Origin: Tateyamaria sp038532285
Lineage (GTDB): Bacteria; Pseudomonadota; Alphaproteobacteria; Rhodobacterales; Rhodobacteraceae
Length of the DNA stretch: 64,000 nucleotides
Assembly (NCBI GenBank): GCA_038532285.1
Contig: JBCBAV010000001.1
Span: forward strand, 14,352-78,351
Reading direction: 5' to 3'
Shown: piece by piece, positions 26,203 through 34,592 of the stretch
Position numbering within the stretch: position 1 is the first letter of the stretch
Layout: each line of letters begins with the position of its first letter
Notes under the pieces: model-generated
What the model saw: the letters and a program-made list of their open reading frames with translations, nothing else
What the model was told of the DNA's origin: nothing
Database searches by the model: none
Made by a program: the position numbers and the translations under genes

Positions 26203-26949
26203 TTAACGAACGGCTTCGATGGGCCCCTCGGCGCGGCCGTGGATGAACTGATCCACGTACGGATCGCCCGCATCATCCATGTCGGCCACGGGGCCCGTCC
26301 AGCGGATTTTTCCCGCGTGCAGCATCGCCACGTGGTCGGCGATGGTGCGCACCGAGCTCATGTCGTGGGTGATGGTCATGGTGGTGGCGCCCATTTCGGT
26401 CACGATCTCGCGGATGAGATCGTTGATCACGCCCGACATGATCGGGTCGAGCCCGGTGGTGGGTTCGTCGAAAAAGATGATCTCGGGCTCGGCGGCGATG
26501 GCGCGGGCGAGGCCGACGCGTTTCTGCATGCCGCCCGACAGTTCGGCGGGAAAGCGGTCGGCCACGTCCGGGGTCAGGCCCACGCGGCGCAGTTTTTCGA
26601 TGGCGATGTCGCGCGCCTCGTCCCGGGGGCGTTTGAGGCTGCCGCGCAGCAGACGGAAGGCGACGTTGTGCCAGACGGGCAGCGAGTCAAACAGTGCCGC
26701 GCCCTGAAACAGCATCCCGAAGCGCGCAAGGAACGCGTCGCGGTCCCCGCTGGTGTTGGGTTTGCCGTCCACGGTGATGGTGCCGCTGTCTGGTGTGATG
26801 AGGCCGAGGACGCATTTCAGCGCGACCGATTTGCCCGTGCCCGAGCCGCCGATGATCACCATGGACGTGCCGCGCGCGATGTCGAGATCGATGCCGCGCA
26901 GGACGTGGTTGGGGCCAAAGGCTTTGTGGACGTTATCGAGTTTGATCAT
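26203..26949 (-). CDS. mlaF: ABC transporter ATP-binding protein, MlaF type
   Basis: A 248-residue ATPase of the lipid-asymmetry (Mla) transporter. Walker A is GGSGTGKSVALK near 35, the signature is LSGGMQKRVGLARAI near 138, and Walker B is IIFFDEPTTGLDP. LSGGMQKRVGLARA is diagnostic for MlaF-like subunits. It pairs with the permease gene mlaE upstream (273 bases, filled with repeats). It acts at the inner membrane to move phospholipids. Confidence 0.9.
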   Translation of the reverse strand: MIKLDNVHKAFGPNHVLRGIDLDIARGTSMVIIGGSGTGKSVALKCVLGLITPDSGTITVDGKPNTSGDRDAFLARFGMLFQGAALFDSLPVWHNVAFRLLRGSLKRPRDEARDIAIEKLRRVGLTPDVADRFPAELSGGMQKRVGLARAIAAEPEIIFFDEPTTGLDPIMSGVINDLIREIVTEMGATTMTITHDMSSVRTIADHVAMLHAGKIRWTGPVADMDDAGDPYVDQFIHGRAEGPIEAVR

Positions 26950-26972
26950 GGGTCAGTGCGGGGTGAGGGGGC

Positions 26973-27009
26973 GGGAGCCTCCGGCGGAGGTATTTTGGGC
27001 CAGAAGAAG
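26973..27009. repeat. Intergenic hairpin repeat (CCTCCGGCGGAGG family), copy 2
   Basis: GGGAG, stem CCTCCGGCGGAGG, TATTTTGGGCCAGAAGAAG. It lies between mlaE and mlaF, which are both on the minus strand. A second GGGAGCCTCCC piece with the stem GGTGGC-AAA-GCCACC follows near 27051-27092. The rest of this 273-base gap shows nothing coding. Confidence 0.7.
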
Positions 27010-27222
27010 TTGTGCGTGTTGGTGTGGTTGATCTGGCGTTTGTTGTGGCTGCGAGGGTGGGAGCCTCCCCTTTCGGTGGCAAAGCCACCTGTCGGGCAGT
27101 GGGCGGGGACTTTTTGACACAGAGAAGGGGATGGACGGGCGTTTGATCGGGCGTGCGGGTGCGTTGGAGAGGGGGTTTTTGTGGGTTGCTTGGGGCTGTT
27201 TGGCTGGGTGTGCGGGTGTGGG

Positions 27223-28008
27223 TCATAGCGAGAAGAACACCCCTGTGAGCACGAAATTGGCGGCGAGGATGAGGACGGCAGCGGCTTCGACCGAGCCTTT
27301 GGTGGCGCGGCCCACGCCCTGGGCGCCGCGGCCCGAGTTCATGCCGAAATAGCAGCCCATGGTGGCGGCGATGCAGCCGAAGACGGCGCCTTTGGCGAGC
27401 GATGAGACGATGTCGCGTGTTTCGAGGAAGTCGACGGTGTTCTGGATGTAGGTGGCGGCGTTGAAGCCGAGCGTGCCGGTGGCCACCGCGTAGCCGCCGA
27501 AGATGCCGATGATGTCGCCCACGGCGACCAGCAGCGGCACCACCAGCGTGGCGGCCAGCACGCGCGGGGCGGTGAGGTATTTCATCGGGTGGGTGCTGAG
27601 CGTGACCAGCGCGTCAATCTGTTCGGTGACCTTCATGGTCGCGATCTCGGCGGCGATGGAGGAGGTGACGCGGGCGGCGATCATCAGGCCCACGAGCACC
27701 GGGCCCAGTTCGCGCACCATGCCGATGGCGACGATCTGGGGCACCACCGCTTCGGCGTTGAAGCGGGCGCCACCGGCGTAGATCTGCAGCGCCAGCGCGC
27801 CGCCGGTGAAGATGGCGGTGAGGCCCACCACGGGCAGGGACAGCCAGCCGATGTTCAGCAGGGCCAGCGCAAACTCGCGCGGGTAGAAGGGCGGGCGGGC
27901 CATGTGACCGAAGGCGCTGCCCGCGAACATCGTCACGCGGCCGATGGCGGCGAGCAGGGCCAGCGTTGCGCGGCCAAGGGCGGCCAGCCATGTCAGCGGC
28001 GCTGTCAT
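27223..28008 (-). CDS. mlaE: ABC transporter permease, MlaE type
   Basis: A 261-residue membrane protein with about five helices. The family signature is visible as VPQIVAIGMVRELGPVLVGLM near 90-110 (broken here for length) and ARVTSSIAAEIATMKVTEQIDAL near 115-137. These loop sequences touch the ATPase in MlaFEDB complexes. The start overlaps the alr stop by ATGA, so it is coupled with alr, and mlaF follows. It acts in phospholipid trafficking. Confidence 0.9.
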   Translation of the reverse strand: MTAPLTWLAALGRATLALLAAIGRVTMFAGSAFGHMARPPFYPREFALALLNIGWLSLPVVGLTAIFTGGALALQIYAGGARFNAEAVVPQIVAIGMVRELGPVLVGLMIAARVTSSIAAEIATMKVTEQIDALVTLSTHPMKYLTAPRVLAATLVVPLLVAVGDIIGIFGGYAVATGTLGFNAATYIQNTVDFLETRDIVSSLAKGAVFGCIAATMGCYFGMNSGRGAQGVGRATKGSVEAAAVLILAANFVLTGVFFSL

Positions 28009-29039
28009 GCGGTGTAGATCCGGTCGTAACGGCCACCAAGTGCAGTGAGGATTTCGTAGCCGATGGTGCCGGCGGCGGCGGCGACGGTGTCGACCGACTG
28101 GTGGCGGCCCATCAGCTGCAGGCTCGATGGCGCGGTGTCGAGGTGGGTCACGTCGACGGTGATCAGGTCCATCGAGACGCGGCCCACCACCGGGCAGGGG
28201 GTTCCTGCGGCGTGCATCATCGCCTGCGGGCCCATGGCGCGGATCAGCCCGTCGGCATAGCCGCCCGACACGGTGGCGATGCGGGCGGGCGCGCGGGCGG
28301 TCCAGCTGTTGCCGTAGCCCACGGTTTCACCGGGTGCCACGTCGCGGATCTGGATCACCGGCAGATCGAGGCTGACCACCGGGACCGCGTCGATATAGGG
28401 GAGACCGCCATAGAGGCCGATGCCGGGGCGGGTGAGGTCAAAGTGGTATTGCGGCCCGAGCAGGATGCCGCCCGTCGCGGCAAGCGAGCGGGGGATGTCG
28501 ATGCCGTCGGTCATGCCGCGAAAGCAGTCGAGCTGATGGGCGTTCATCGGGTGGTCAGGCTCATCGGCGCAGGCCAGATGCGACATCAGCATCACCGGCC
28601 TTTGGGCGATGGCGATGTCGCGCACGGCGGACCATTCCGCAGGCTCCATCCCCAGCCGGTTCATGCCGCTGTCGAGCTGGATTGCGAAGGGCGCGCCGGG
28701 CAGCGCCTCGACGTGGCGCAGCATCTGGTCGACGGAGTTGAGGTGCGGGATCAGGTGGGCGGAGCGGATCGCGTCGGTGTCGCCGTCCATGTGGCCCGAG
28801 AACACGTGGATTTCCGGGCCGTAGCCGATGCCGTGGCGCAGATCCGCGCCTTCTTGGACGGTGGCCACGAAGAACTGGCGCGCGCCGACCTCCATCAGGG
28901 CCTTGGCCACGTGTGGGGCCGACAGGCCATAGCCGCTGGCCTTGACCACTGCGGCGGTCTCTACACCCGAAGCGCGGGCGAGGGCCGTGTAGTTGCGCTG
29001 GATCGCAGAGAGGTCGATGGTGAGCGTGGCCGATGTCAT
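28005..29039 (-). CDS. alr: Alanine racemase
   Basis: A 344-residue PLP-dependent fold III enzyme making D-alanine for the cell wall. The PLP lysine is in AAVVKASGYGLSA near residue 33 (usual form VKANAYG). C-terminal features are GETVGYGNSW near 250 with the second catalytic Tyr, and VGRVSMDLITVD near 295. The start at 29039 begins just before the first strand. The next gene, mlaE, overlaps by four bases. Confidence 0.93.
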   Translation of the reverse strand: MTSATLTIDLSAIQRNYTALARASGVETAAVVKASGYGLSAPHVAKALMEVGARQFFVATVQEGADLRHGIGYGPEIHVFSGHMDGDTDAIRSAHLIPHLNSVDQMLRHVEALPGAPFAIQLDSGMNRLGMEPAEWSAVRDIAIAQRPVMLMSHLACADEPDHPMNAHQLDCFRGMTDGIDIPRSLAATGGILLGPQYHFDLTRPGIGLYGGLPYIDAVPVVSLDLPVIQIRDVAPGETVGYGNSWTARAPARIATVSGGYADGLIRAMGPQAMMHAAGTPCPVVGRVSMDLITVDVTHLDTAPSSLQLMGRHQSVDTVAAAAGTIGYEILTALGGRYDRIYTA

Positions 29040-29120
29040 GGCTCGCGTTGTGGCAGGCATGTGCCGCGTGGGAAAGGGGGGCGTGCCGCTTTTTCGTGTG
29101 ATGGGCGGCAATTGGCGCTG

Positions 29121-29921
29121 TCACGGTTCGGCAAAAAGGGCGCGGTTGCGGTCCCAGATCTCTTCGCCGATGCGGCAGTTGTAGGGCGCGGTGCTTTGCG
29201 CGTGCCACAGCAGGGTGGGGCCGGTGCCGATCTCGAGCACCAGTTTGCGGCGCACGGCGGCCTCGAATTCCGACCAGTCGGTGACGGGCAGCACGAAGGC
29301 GCCCGGCCCGCCGATGACGCAGGCGCGGTAGTAGGCGTCGAGATCGGGGATGTCCCAGCGGGAAAACAGGCTGTCGTCGCGGGTGAGCAGCGGCAGGCCG
29401 TTGATGGTGATGCCCGCGGCAAGTGCTTTGTCCCGGGCGGTAGTGACGCCCAACCCCATGTTGTTCGGCCCGTCGCCCGAGATGTCGATGACGCGACGCA
29501 GGCCGTCATAGGTGTTGCTGTCGATCTCGGCCGCGGCAAAGGCGAGTGCACCGGAGATCGAGGTGCGGCGCATCCCGTCGGAGAAGTTGAGCACCAGTTG
29601 GTCGGCAAAGGCGCGGGCCTGGGTTTGGGTTTCGATCAGGGTCCAGGGGACGATGGTGCGTTGGTCATAGCTGCCGGCCCATTCGACATAGGTCAGCGCG
29701 ATGCGACCCAGCGGGCCTTTGGCGATGGCGCGGGCGACCTCGTCACTGGCCAGCGCTGCGGCGTATCCGCGGCGCTGGATTTCCAGCTCGAACGGCTGCA
29801 TCGAGCGCGAGACGTCGACGGCGAGGACAAGCTCCACATCCACCTCGACCCGGGATTGGGCAGAGAGGCACGTGCCGATCAGGCCGAAGAGCAGGAGTGC
29901 GATGAGGCGCATGGTTGGCAT
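29121..29921 (-). CDS. Secreted DUF1194 protein with von Willebrand A fold
   Basis: A protein of about 266 residues. A signal peptide (RLIALLLFGLIGTCLSAQS) leads into a VWA-type domain that begins VDVELVLAVDVSRSM, whose DxSxS is the metal site. LRRVIDISGDGPNN near 145 is diagnostic for DUF1194. The exact start is uncertain (29921 or 29912); both keep the signal peptide, and neither has a good ribosome binding site. It lies 81 bases upstream of alr on the same strand. The role is unknown, perhaps envelope binding. Confidence 0.82.
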   Translation of the reverse strand: MPTMRLIALLLFGLIGTCLSAQSRVEVDVELVLAVDVSRSMQPFELEIQRRGYAAALASDEVARAIAKGPLGRIALTYVEWAGSYDQRTIVPWTLIETQTQARAFADQLVLNFSDGMRRTSISGALAFAAAEIDSNTYDGLRRVIDISGDGPNNMGLGVTTARDKALAAGITINGLPLLTRDDSLFSRWDIPDLDAYYRACVIGGPGAFVLPVTDWSEFEAAVRRKLVLEIGTGPTLLWHAQSTAPYNCRIGEEIWDRNRALFAEP

Positions 29922-30039
29922 CAAGCCACGGGTGGGCGGCGGATGTCCAATGACGTGCGCGTCAGGCGGGAATTTGTTGCGAATTGACAACTCGCCGCAG
30001 CCAGTGGTTGTGTGGCGGCGTGAAACGGAAAGGTACGGT

Positions 30040-30678
30040 ATGAGTGACCCGGTGACGGTGGTCGACACGCGTTTGATTGTGTCCGGAATATCAGCCGCTG
30101 TTGCGATCGGTCTGTGGGTAGCCAAAGAGTTTATCCAGGCATGGTTGCGGCGAGAGGACGGTAAGAAACGGCGCGATAACCTCGTGCGCGCTCTTTATGC
30201 CGAGGTGGATTTCAACACGCGGGACATGGAGATTTTCCTGAGCAAATCCCCGAGTAAAGACACACTCAAAGACACAATGACCGCCAACCCAAGTCTTGTT
30301 CCGCACATAACGGATGCGCGGCACACAGAGATCTACCGCAGCAAAATTGCCGAACTGCACGGCGTCAAGGACCGCACGTTGAGCAACATGGTGCACTTTT
30401 ACGGGATGCTGGAAAAGATCAAGATGCAGATCGAAGGGGTGAATTACCCAAGTTACAAAACGCTAAGTGTGGACGGCCGGATGAACGGGGTCATGGTGAT
30501 CGTGCGCACGGCACACGTTGCGCGGCGGCTGGGACAGGACCTGCTCTCTGACATGGAGCAGGATTACCCGAAACTGGCGTTGACCCGGTTTGACAGGGGG
30601 CCAGAGCCGGACTTGGACACCGAACAAGAGGAGGCGGCGGACCCGTCACCTGCGTTTGACACAAAGAAGCCCGCCTGA
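30040..30678 (+). CDS. Membrane-anchored hypothetical protein
   Basis: A 212-residue protein with one N-terminal membrane helix (LIVSGISAAVAIGLWVAKEF, about 11-30), then a charged helical soluble part (WLRREDGKKRRDNLVRALYAEVD broken near 45) and an acidic C-terminal tail. The start at 30040 has GGAAAGG upstream. It has no recognised family. The last codons form part of a terminator hairpin. It is monocistronic, divergent from the DUF1194 gene and convergent with dnaB. Confidence 0.6.
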   Translation: MSDPVTVVDTRLIVSGISAAVAIGLWVAKEFIQAWLRREDGKKRRDNLVRALYAEVDFNTRDMEIFLSKSPSKDTLKDTMTANPSLVPHITDARHTEIYRSKIAELHGVKDRTLSNMVHFYGMLEKIKMQIEGVNYPSYKTLSVDGRMNGVMVIVRTAHVARRLGQDLLSDMEQDYPKLALTRFDRGPEPDLDTEQEEAADPSPAFDTKKPA

Positions 30679-30690
30679 GGGGCGGGCGTT
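30669..30690 (+). terminator. Terminator hairpin overlapping a stop codon
   Basis: GCCCGCC (30669-30675) pairs with GGCGGGC (30681-30687) around a loop that contains the stop TGA (30676-30678), followed by GTTGTCTTGGTCTTT. A second small palindrome TCGTTTG-T-CAAACGA lies at 30706-30720. Nothing else is seen before the dnaB end at 30969. Confidence 0.65.
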
Positions 30691-30968
30691 GTCTTGGTCT
30701 TTGGGTCGTTTGTCAAACGATGATTGGGTCCGGTCCGGTCATTTCTACCTCTTTTCGGCCTGTAACTACAGCCATTGATGTATAAGTGATTCCAGGCGAC
30801 ATTCAAGCGCGGGTGGAATTGCAGGGTGAAACGCTGTGTTTCTGCTCGCGAGCTCTTGGTTTTGTGTTTGCCCGTTGATACCAAGATAGTGGGTGAGTTC
30901 GTTAAAATCAAGTAAATGTGACGTTTGCTGGCATATCTTGTGGAATACTTGCGATAACCCCACAAGCA

Positions 30969-32459
30969 TCAGAACCCAGTGTCGCCGCCGCCCTGTTGCC
31001 AGGCCTGGACGAGGTTGCCGAAGCGGGTGAAGCGACCCTCGAAGCTGAGGTCGATGGTGCCGATGGGGCCGTGGCGCTGTTTGCCGATGATGACCTCGGC
31101 GCGGCCATGCAGGCGTTCCATTTCCTCTTGCCACTTGGCCATGGCTTCGAGGTCGTGATCGCCCGGTTTTTCGCGTTCCTTGTAGTATTCTTCGCGGAAC
31201 ACGAACATCACCACGTCGGCGTCCTGTTCGATCGAGCCGGATTCGCGCAGGTCGCTGAGTTGCGGGCGCTTGTCTTCGCGGGATTCGACCTGACGGGAGA
31301 GCTGTGACAGGCCGATGACCGGGATCGACAGTTCCTTGGCAATCGCCTTGAGGCCCATGGAGATCTCGCCGATCTCCTGCACGCGGTTGTCGGAGGTGCC
31401 GCGCACCAGTTGGATATAGTCCACGATCAGCAGATCAAGCCCATGGGTCCGTTTGAGGCGGCGGGCGCGGGCGGCAAGCTGCGCGATGGGGATCGACGGC
31501 GTGTCGTCGATGTAGAGCGGGCAGGCCTCGAGCGCCTTGGCGGCGTCGACAAAGCGACGGAACTCGGCCTCGGTCATGTCGCCGCGGCGGATCTGTTCGC
31601 TGGGCACTTCGGCGGCCTCGGACAGGATCCGGGCGGCAAGCTGTTCGGCGCTCATCTCGAGCGAGAAGAAGCCCACGACACCGCCTTCGATCGCGCCTTC
31701 GGTTCCGTCGGGTTTGAGGCCCTTGCGATACGCCTTGGCGATGTTGAAGGCCACGTTGGTCGCAAGCGACGTTTTGCCCATGGAGGGGCGGCCGGCGAGG
31801 ATCAGCAGGTCGGAGGAATGCAGGCCGCCCAGTTTCTTGTCGAGATCGACGAGGCCGGTGGAGACGCCCGCGAGGCCGCCGTCGCGCTGGTAGGCAGCGT
31901 TGGCGACATTAACGGCATCGGTTACCGCCTTGAGAAAGCTTTGGAAACCGCCCTCGGACGTGCCCTGTTCGGCGAGTTTGTAGAGCGCCTGTTCGGCCTC
32001 GACGATCTGTTCCTTGGGCTCGGACTGCACGTCGACCTTGGCGGCCTTGGCCGAGATATCGCGGCCCAGCTGGATCAGGTCGCGGCGTACGGCGAGGTCG
32101 TAGATCATCTGCGCGTAGTCGCGCACCGCGAACGCGCTGATCGCAGCACCGGCGAGGCGGGCGAGGTAGGCGGGGCCGCCCAGTTCCTTCAATCCCTCGT
32201 CGTCTTCCATGAACGCCTTGAGCGTCACGGGCGAGGCGAGGTTGTTTTTGGCGATCCGGGCGGCGGCGATGTCGAAGATGCGGGCGTGCACCGGGTCATA
32301 GAAGTGATCGGCGGAGATCACGCTGGCCACGCGGTCGTAGACGTCGTTGTTGGTGAGGATCGCGCCCAGAAGCTGTTGTTCGGCTTCGATGGAGTGGGGC
32401 ATGGTTTCGGCGTCCTGCACGGACACGCCGGTCGGATTTATTGTGGTTATTTCGTTCAT
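30969..32459 (-). CDS. dnaB: Replicative DNA helicase
   Basis: A 496-residue hexameric helicase of the replication fork. The N-terminal primase-interacting domain begins PHSIEAEQQLLGAIL (about 21-35). Walker A is AGRPSMGKTSLA near 215, and Walker B LLIVDYIQLV lies near 335. The start at 32459 follows GGGAGTGGGGGC. The neighbouring DUF1194-alr-mlaE order is common in this group. The upstream region contains a cluster of CACA-type repeats described separately. Confidence 0.95.
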   Translation of the reverse strand: MNEITTINPTGVSVQDAETMPHSIEAEQQLLGAILTNNDVYDRVASVISADHFYDPVHARIFDIAAARIAKNNLASPVTLKAFMEDDEGLKELGGPAYLARLAGAAISAFAVRDYAQMIYDLAVRRDLIQLGRDISAKAAKVDVQSEPKEQIVEAEQALYKLAEQGTSEGGFQSFLKAVTDAVNVANAAYQRDGGLAGVSTGLVDLDKKLGGLHSSDLLILAGRPSMGKTSLATNVAFNIAKAYRKGLKPDGTEGAIEGGVVGFFSLEMSAEQLAARILSEAAEVPSEQIRRGDMTEAEFRRFVDAAKALEACPLYIDDTPSIPIAQLAARARRLKRTHGLDLLIVDYIQLVRGTSDNRVQEIGEISMGLKAIAKELSIPVIGLSQLSRQVESREDKRPQLSDLRESGSIEQDADVVMFVFREEYYKEREKPGDHDLEAMAKWQEEMERLHGRAEVIIGKQRHGPIGTIDLSFEGRFTRFGNLVQAWQQGGGDTGF

Positions 32460-32655
32460 GCCCCCACTCCCTGCTCGGTGTCTTTTGTCCCGGTCCCGGG
32501 GGTGCCATGCCATGGGATGGTACGTTGTGCCACCCGGGAAATCTTGGTGGACAGGTCTGTGGGCAACCCTGTCCAGTTGAATCTGTGCCTCTAGATGTAG
32601 CGGAACCGGTGCTGTGTGTCACGAGATATCGGGCAGGCGGCGTGGAGAATCGCAG

Positions 32656-32724
32656 TTGTGCACAGGTCGTGCACAGGGCGTTGACCCATGGTCAATCCAC
32701 AGATTCGTGCCCCTTGTGCACAGG
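32656..32724. promoter_or_regulatory. Cluster of GTGCACAGG repeats and a dyad upstream of dnaB
   Basis: TTGTGCACAGG occurs at 32656-32666 and 32714-32724, and TCGTGCACAGG at 32667-32677. Between them TTGACC-CAT-GGTCAA (32681-32695) is a perfect 6-base inverted repeat, directly followed by TCCACAG. The 9-mers TTGTGCACA and CAATCCACA each match 7 of 9 positions of the DnaA box TTATCCACA. The cluster is about 200 bases before dnaB and behind pyrE. Confidence 0.45.
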
Positions 32725-32743
32725 CCCGGGAGGGAAATCTGGT

Positions 32744-33424
32744 TTAGGTTGTGCTGCGGGCGGCCTGCCAGGCGCGGGGGTCGTTCAGAAACTCTTCGAC
32801 GCCTTGCAGCGTCTCATCGTCAAAGACGGCCTGGTGCTTGGCCTCGGCCAGCACGTCCCACCAGGTGCAAAGGCTGTGCAATGTGACGCCGTGATCGCCG
32901 AGCGTTTTCGTGATTTCGGGGAAGATGCCGTAGGAGAAGATCACGCCCGTGTGCGCGCAGGTGGCGCCGGTGTCGCGGATGGCGTCGACGAAGCTGAGTT
33001 TCGAGCCGCCGTCGGTGGTCATGTCCTCGATCAGCAGGACGCGCTGGCCGGGGGTCATGTCGCCCTCGATCCGTGCGTTGCGCCCGTAGCCTTTGGGTTT
33101 CTTGCGCACGTAGGTCATGGGCAGGGCCATGCGTTCGGCGACCATGGCGGCAAAGGGGATGCCGGCGGTTTCACCGCCTGCGACGTTGTCGAACGCCTCG
33201 AACCCGGCCTCGCGCATCACGGTGACAGTGAGAAAGTCCATCAGCGTGGTGCGGATGCGCGGATGCGAGATGAGCTTGCGACAGTCGATATATGTCGGGC
33301 TGGGCAGGCCGGAGGCGAGGGTGAACGGGTCAGCCGCGTTGAAGTGCACGGCGCGTGCCTCGATCAGCATTTTGGCGGTGAGGCGGGCGATGTCGGCGGG
33401 GTCGGGGTGGCTGGTGGGGATCAT
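32744..33424 (-). CDS. pyrE: Orotate phosphoribosyltransferase
   Basis: A 226-residue enzyme joining orotate and PRPP in pyrimidine synthesis. The PRPP loop is VLLIEDMTTDGGSKL near residue 130, and LASGLPSPTYIDCRKL near 37 is a typical OPRTase start. MTYVRKKPKGYG near 102 carries the flexible active-site loop. It follows pyrC in the direction of transcription with a repeat between. The start at 33424 matches other family members. Confidence 0.93.
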   Translation of the reverse strand: MIPTSHPDPADIARLTAKMLIEARAVHFNAADPFTLASGLPSPTYIDCRKLISHPRIRTTLMDFLTVTVMREAGFEAFDNVAGGETAGIPFAAMVAERMALPMTYVRKKPKGYGRNARIEGDMTPGQRVLLIEDMTTDGGSKLSFVDAIRDTGATCAHTGVIFSYGIFPEITKTLGDHGVTLHSLCTWWDVLAEAKHQAVFDDETLQGVEEFLNDPRAWQAARSTT

Positions 33425-33452
33425 GGCGGGTCCGGTGTGCTGGTGGAGGGGG

Positions 33453-33490
33453 CGGGAGCCTCCGGCGGCGGTTTATTTGGCGAAATGAAG
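33453..33490. repeat. Intergenic hairpin repeat (CCTCCGGCGGAGG family), degenerate copy 3
   Basis: GGGAG, GCCTCCGGCGGCGGT, TTATTTGGCGAAATGAAG. It matches the other copies in layout but differs at several sites, including one mismatch in the stem. It lies between pyrC and pyrE in the same orientation relative to the downstream gene as copies 1 and 2. Confidence 0.6.
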
Positions 33491-33530
33491 GGAGGGGCGG
33501 GGCGCTTTTGTTCGGGGGTGTTGGGCGGGG

Positions 33531-34562
33531 TCAGGTGACGCGCCATTCCAGCGGGAAGCCGGGGTCGAAGACGGTGACGGGGCCGTCATCGGTGGCGATC
33601 TGGGTTGGGACGTCGGGGGGTGATTTGGTGAGGGTGATGGTGCCGTCGTTTTCCGGCAGGCCGTAGAAGGCGGGGCCGTTTTGCGAGGTGAAGGCATTGA
33701 GGTGCGCGAGCGCGCCTTCGTCCTCGAAGACGTGGGCGAGGATCGGTAGCGTGTTGGGGGCGGTGAAGCAGCCTGCGCAGCCGCAGGGTTGCAGTTTGGC
33801 CGGATCGGTGTGCGGGGCGCTGTCGGTGCCGAGGAAAAAGCGCGCTTCACCGCTGGTGGCGGCGGCGCGCAGGGCGCGGCGGTGGTCCTCGCGTTTGGCG
33901 ACGGGCAGGCAGTAGTAGTGGGGCCGGATGCCGCCGGCGAGGATGTGGTTGCGGTTGATCACCAGGTGGTGCGTGGTGATCGTGGCGCCAAGGGTGGCGT
34001 CCTGGGCGCGAGCATAGTCCACCGCGTCGCGCGTGGTGATGTGTTCCATGACCACCTTCAGGCCCGGGGTGCTGCGGCGGATCGGGTCGAGGACGCGGTC
34101 GATGAACACCGCCTCGCGATCAAAGATGTCGATGTCGGCATCCGTCACTTCGCCATGCACGCAGAGCGGCAGGCCGATGAGCGCCATGCGGTCGAGGGTG
34201 GCGCGGACCTTGTCGAAGTTCTGAACGCCCGAGGCCGAGTTGGTGGTGGCGCCCGCGGGGTAGAGTTTGACCGCTTTGACCAGTCCGCTGGCATGGGCGG
34301 CGGCGACATCGTCGGGGTCGGTGTCTTCGGTCAGATAGAGCGTCATCAGCGGCTCGAACGCCATGCCATCGGGCAGGGCCGCGAGGATGCGGTCGCGGTA
34401 GGCTGTGGCGTGGGCGGCGGTGACCACGGGCGGCACGAGGTTGGGCATGATGATCGCGCGGGCGAAGTCGCGCGCGGTCCAGGGCAGCACGGCGCACAGC
34501 ATGGCACCGTCGCGCAGGTGCAGGTGCCAGTCATCAGGCCGGGTCAGGGTCAGGGTGGTCAT
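33531..34562 (-). CDS. pyrC: Dihydroorotase (class II type)
   Basis: A 343-residue zinc amidohydrolase of pyrimidine synthesis. The metal motif DWHLHLRDG is at residues 11-19. Other family elements are KLYPAGATTNS near 98 (the carboxylated Lys region), HGEVTD near 135, MEHITTRDAV near 172, and GTDSAPH near 246. The length fits the E. coli-type (about 348). It lies upstream of pyrE on the same strand. Confidence 0.94.
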   Translation of the reverse strand: MTTLTLTRPDDWHLHLRDGAMLCAVLPWTARDFARAIIMPNLVPPVVTAAHATAYRDRILAALPDGMAFEPLMTLYLTEDTDPDDVAAAHASGLVKAVKLYPAGATTNSASGVQNFDKVRATLDRMALIGLPLCVHGEVTDADIDIFDREAVFIDRVLDPIRRSTPGLKVVMEHITTRDAVDYARAQDATLGATITTHHLVINRNHILAGGIRPHYYCLPVAKREDHRRALRAAATSGEARFFLGTDSAPHTDPAKLQPCGCAGCFTAPNTLPILAHVFEDEGALAHLNAFTSQNGPAFYGLPENDGTITLTKSPPDVPTQIATDDGPVTVFDPGFPLEWRVT

Positions 34563-34592
34563 GGGCTGGCCCTAGCATGGGATGCGGGCGGG

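Noticed and set aside
26933..27226. Minus-strand frame of 97 codons between mlaE and mlaF
   Set aside because: It reads through the intergenic repeats (RRRLPPP text) and has a Pro/Thr/Arg-rich low-complexity product.
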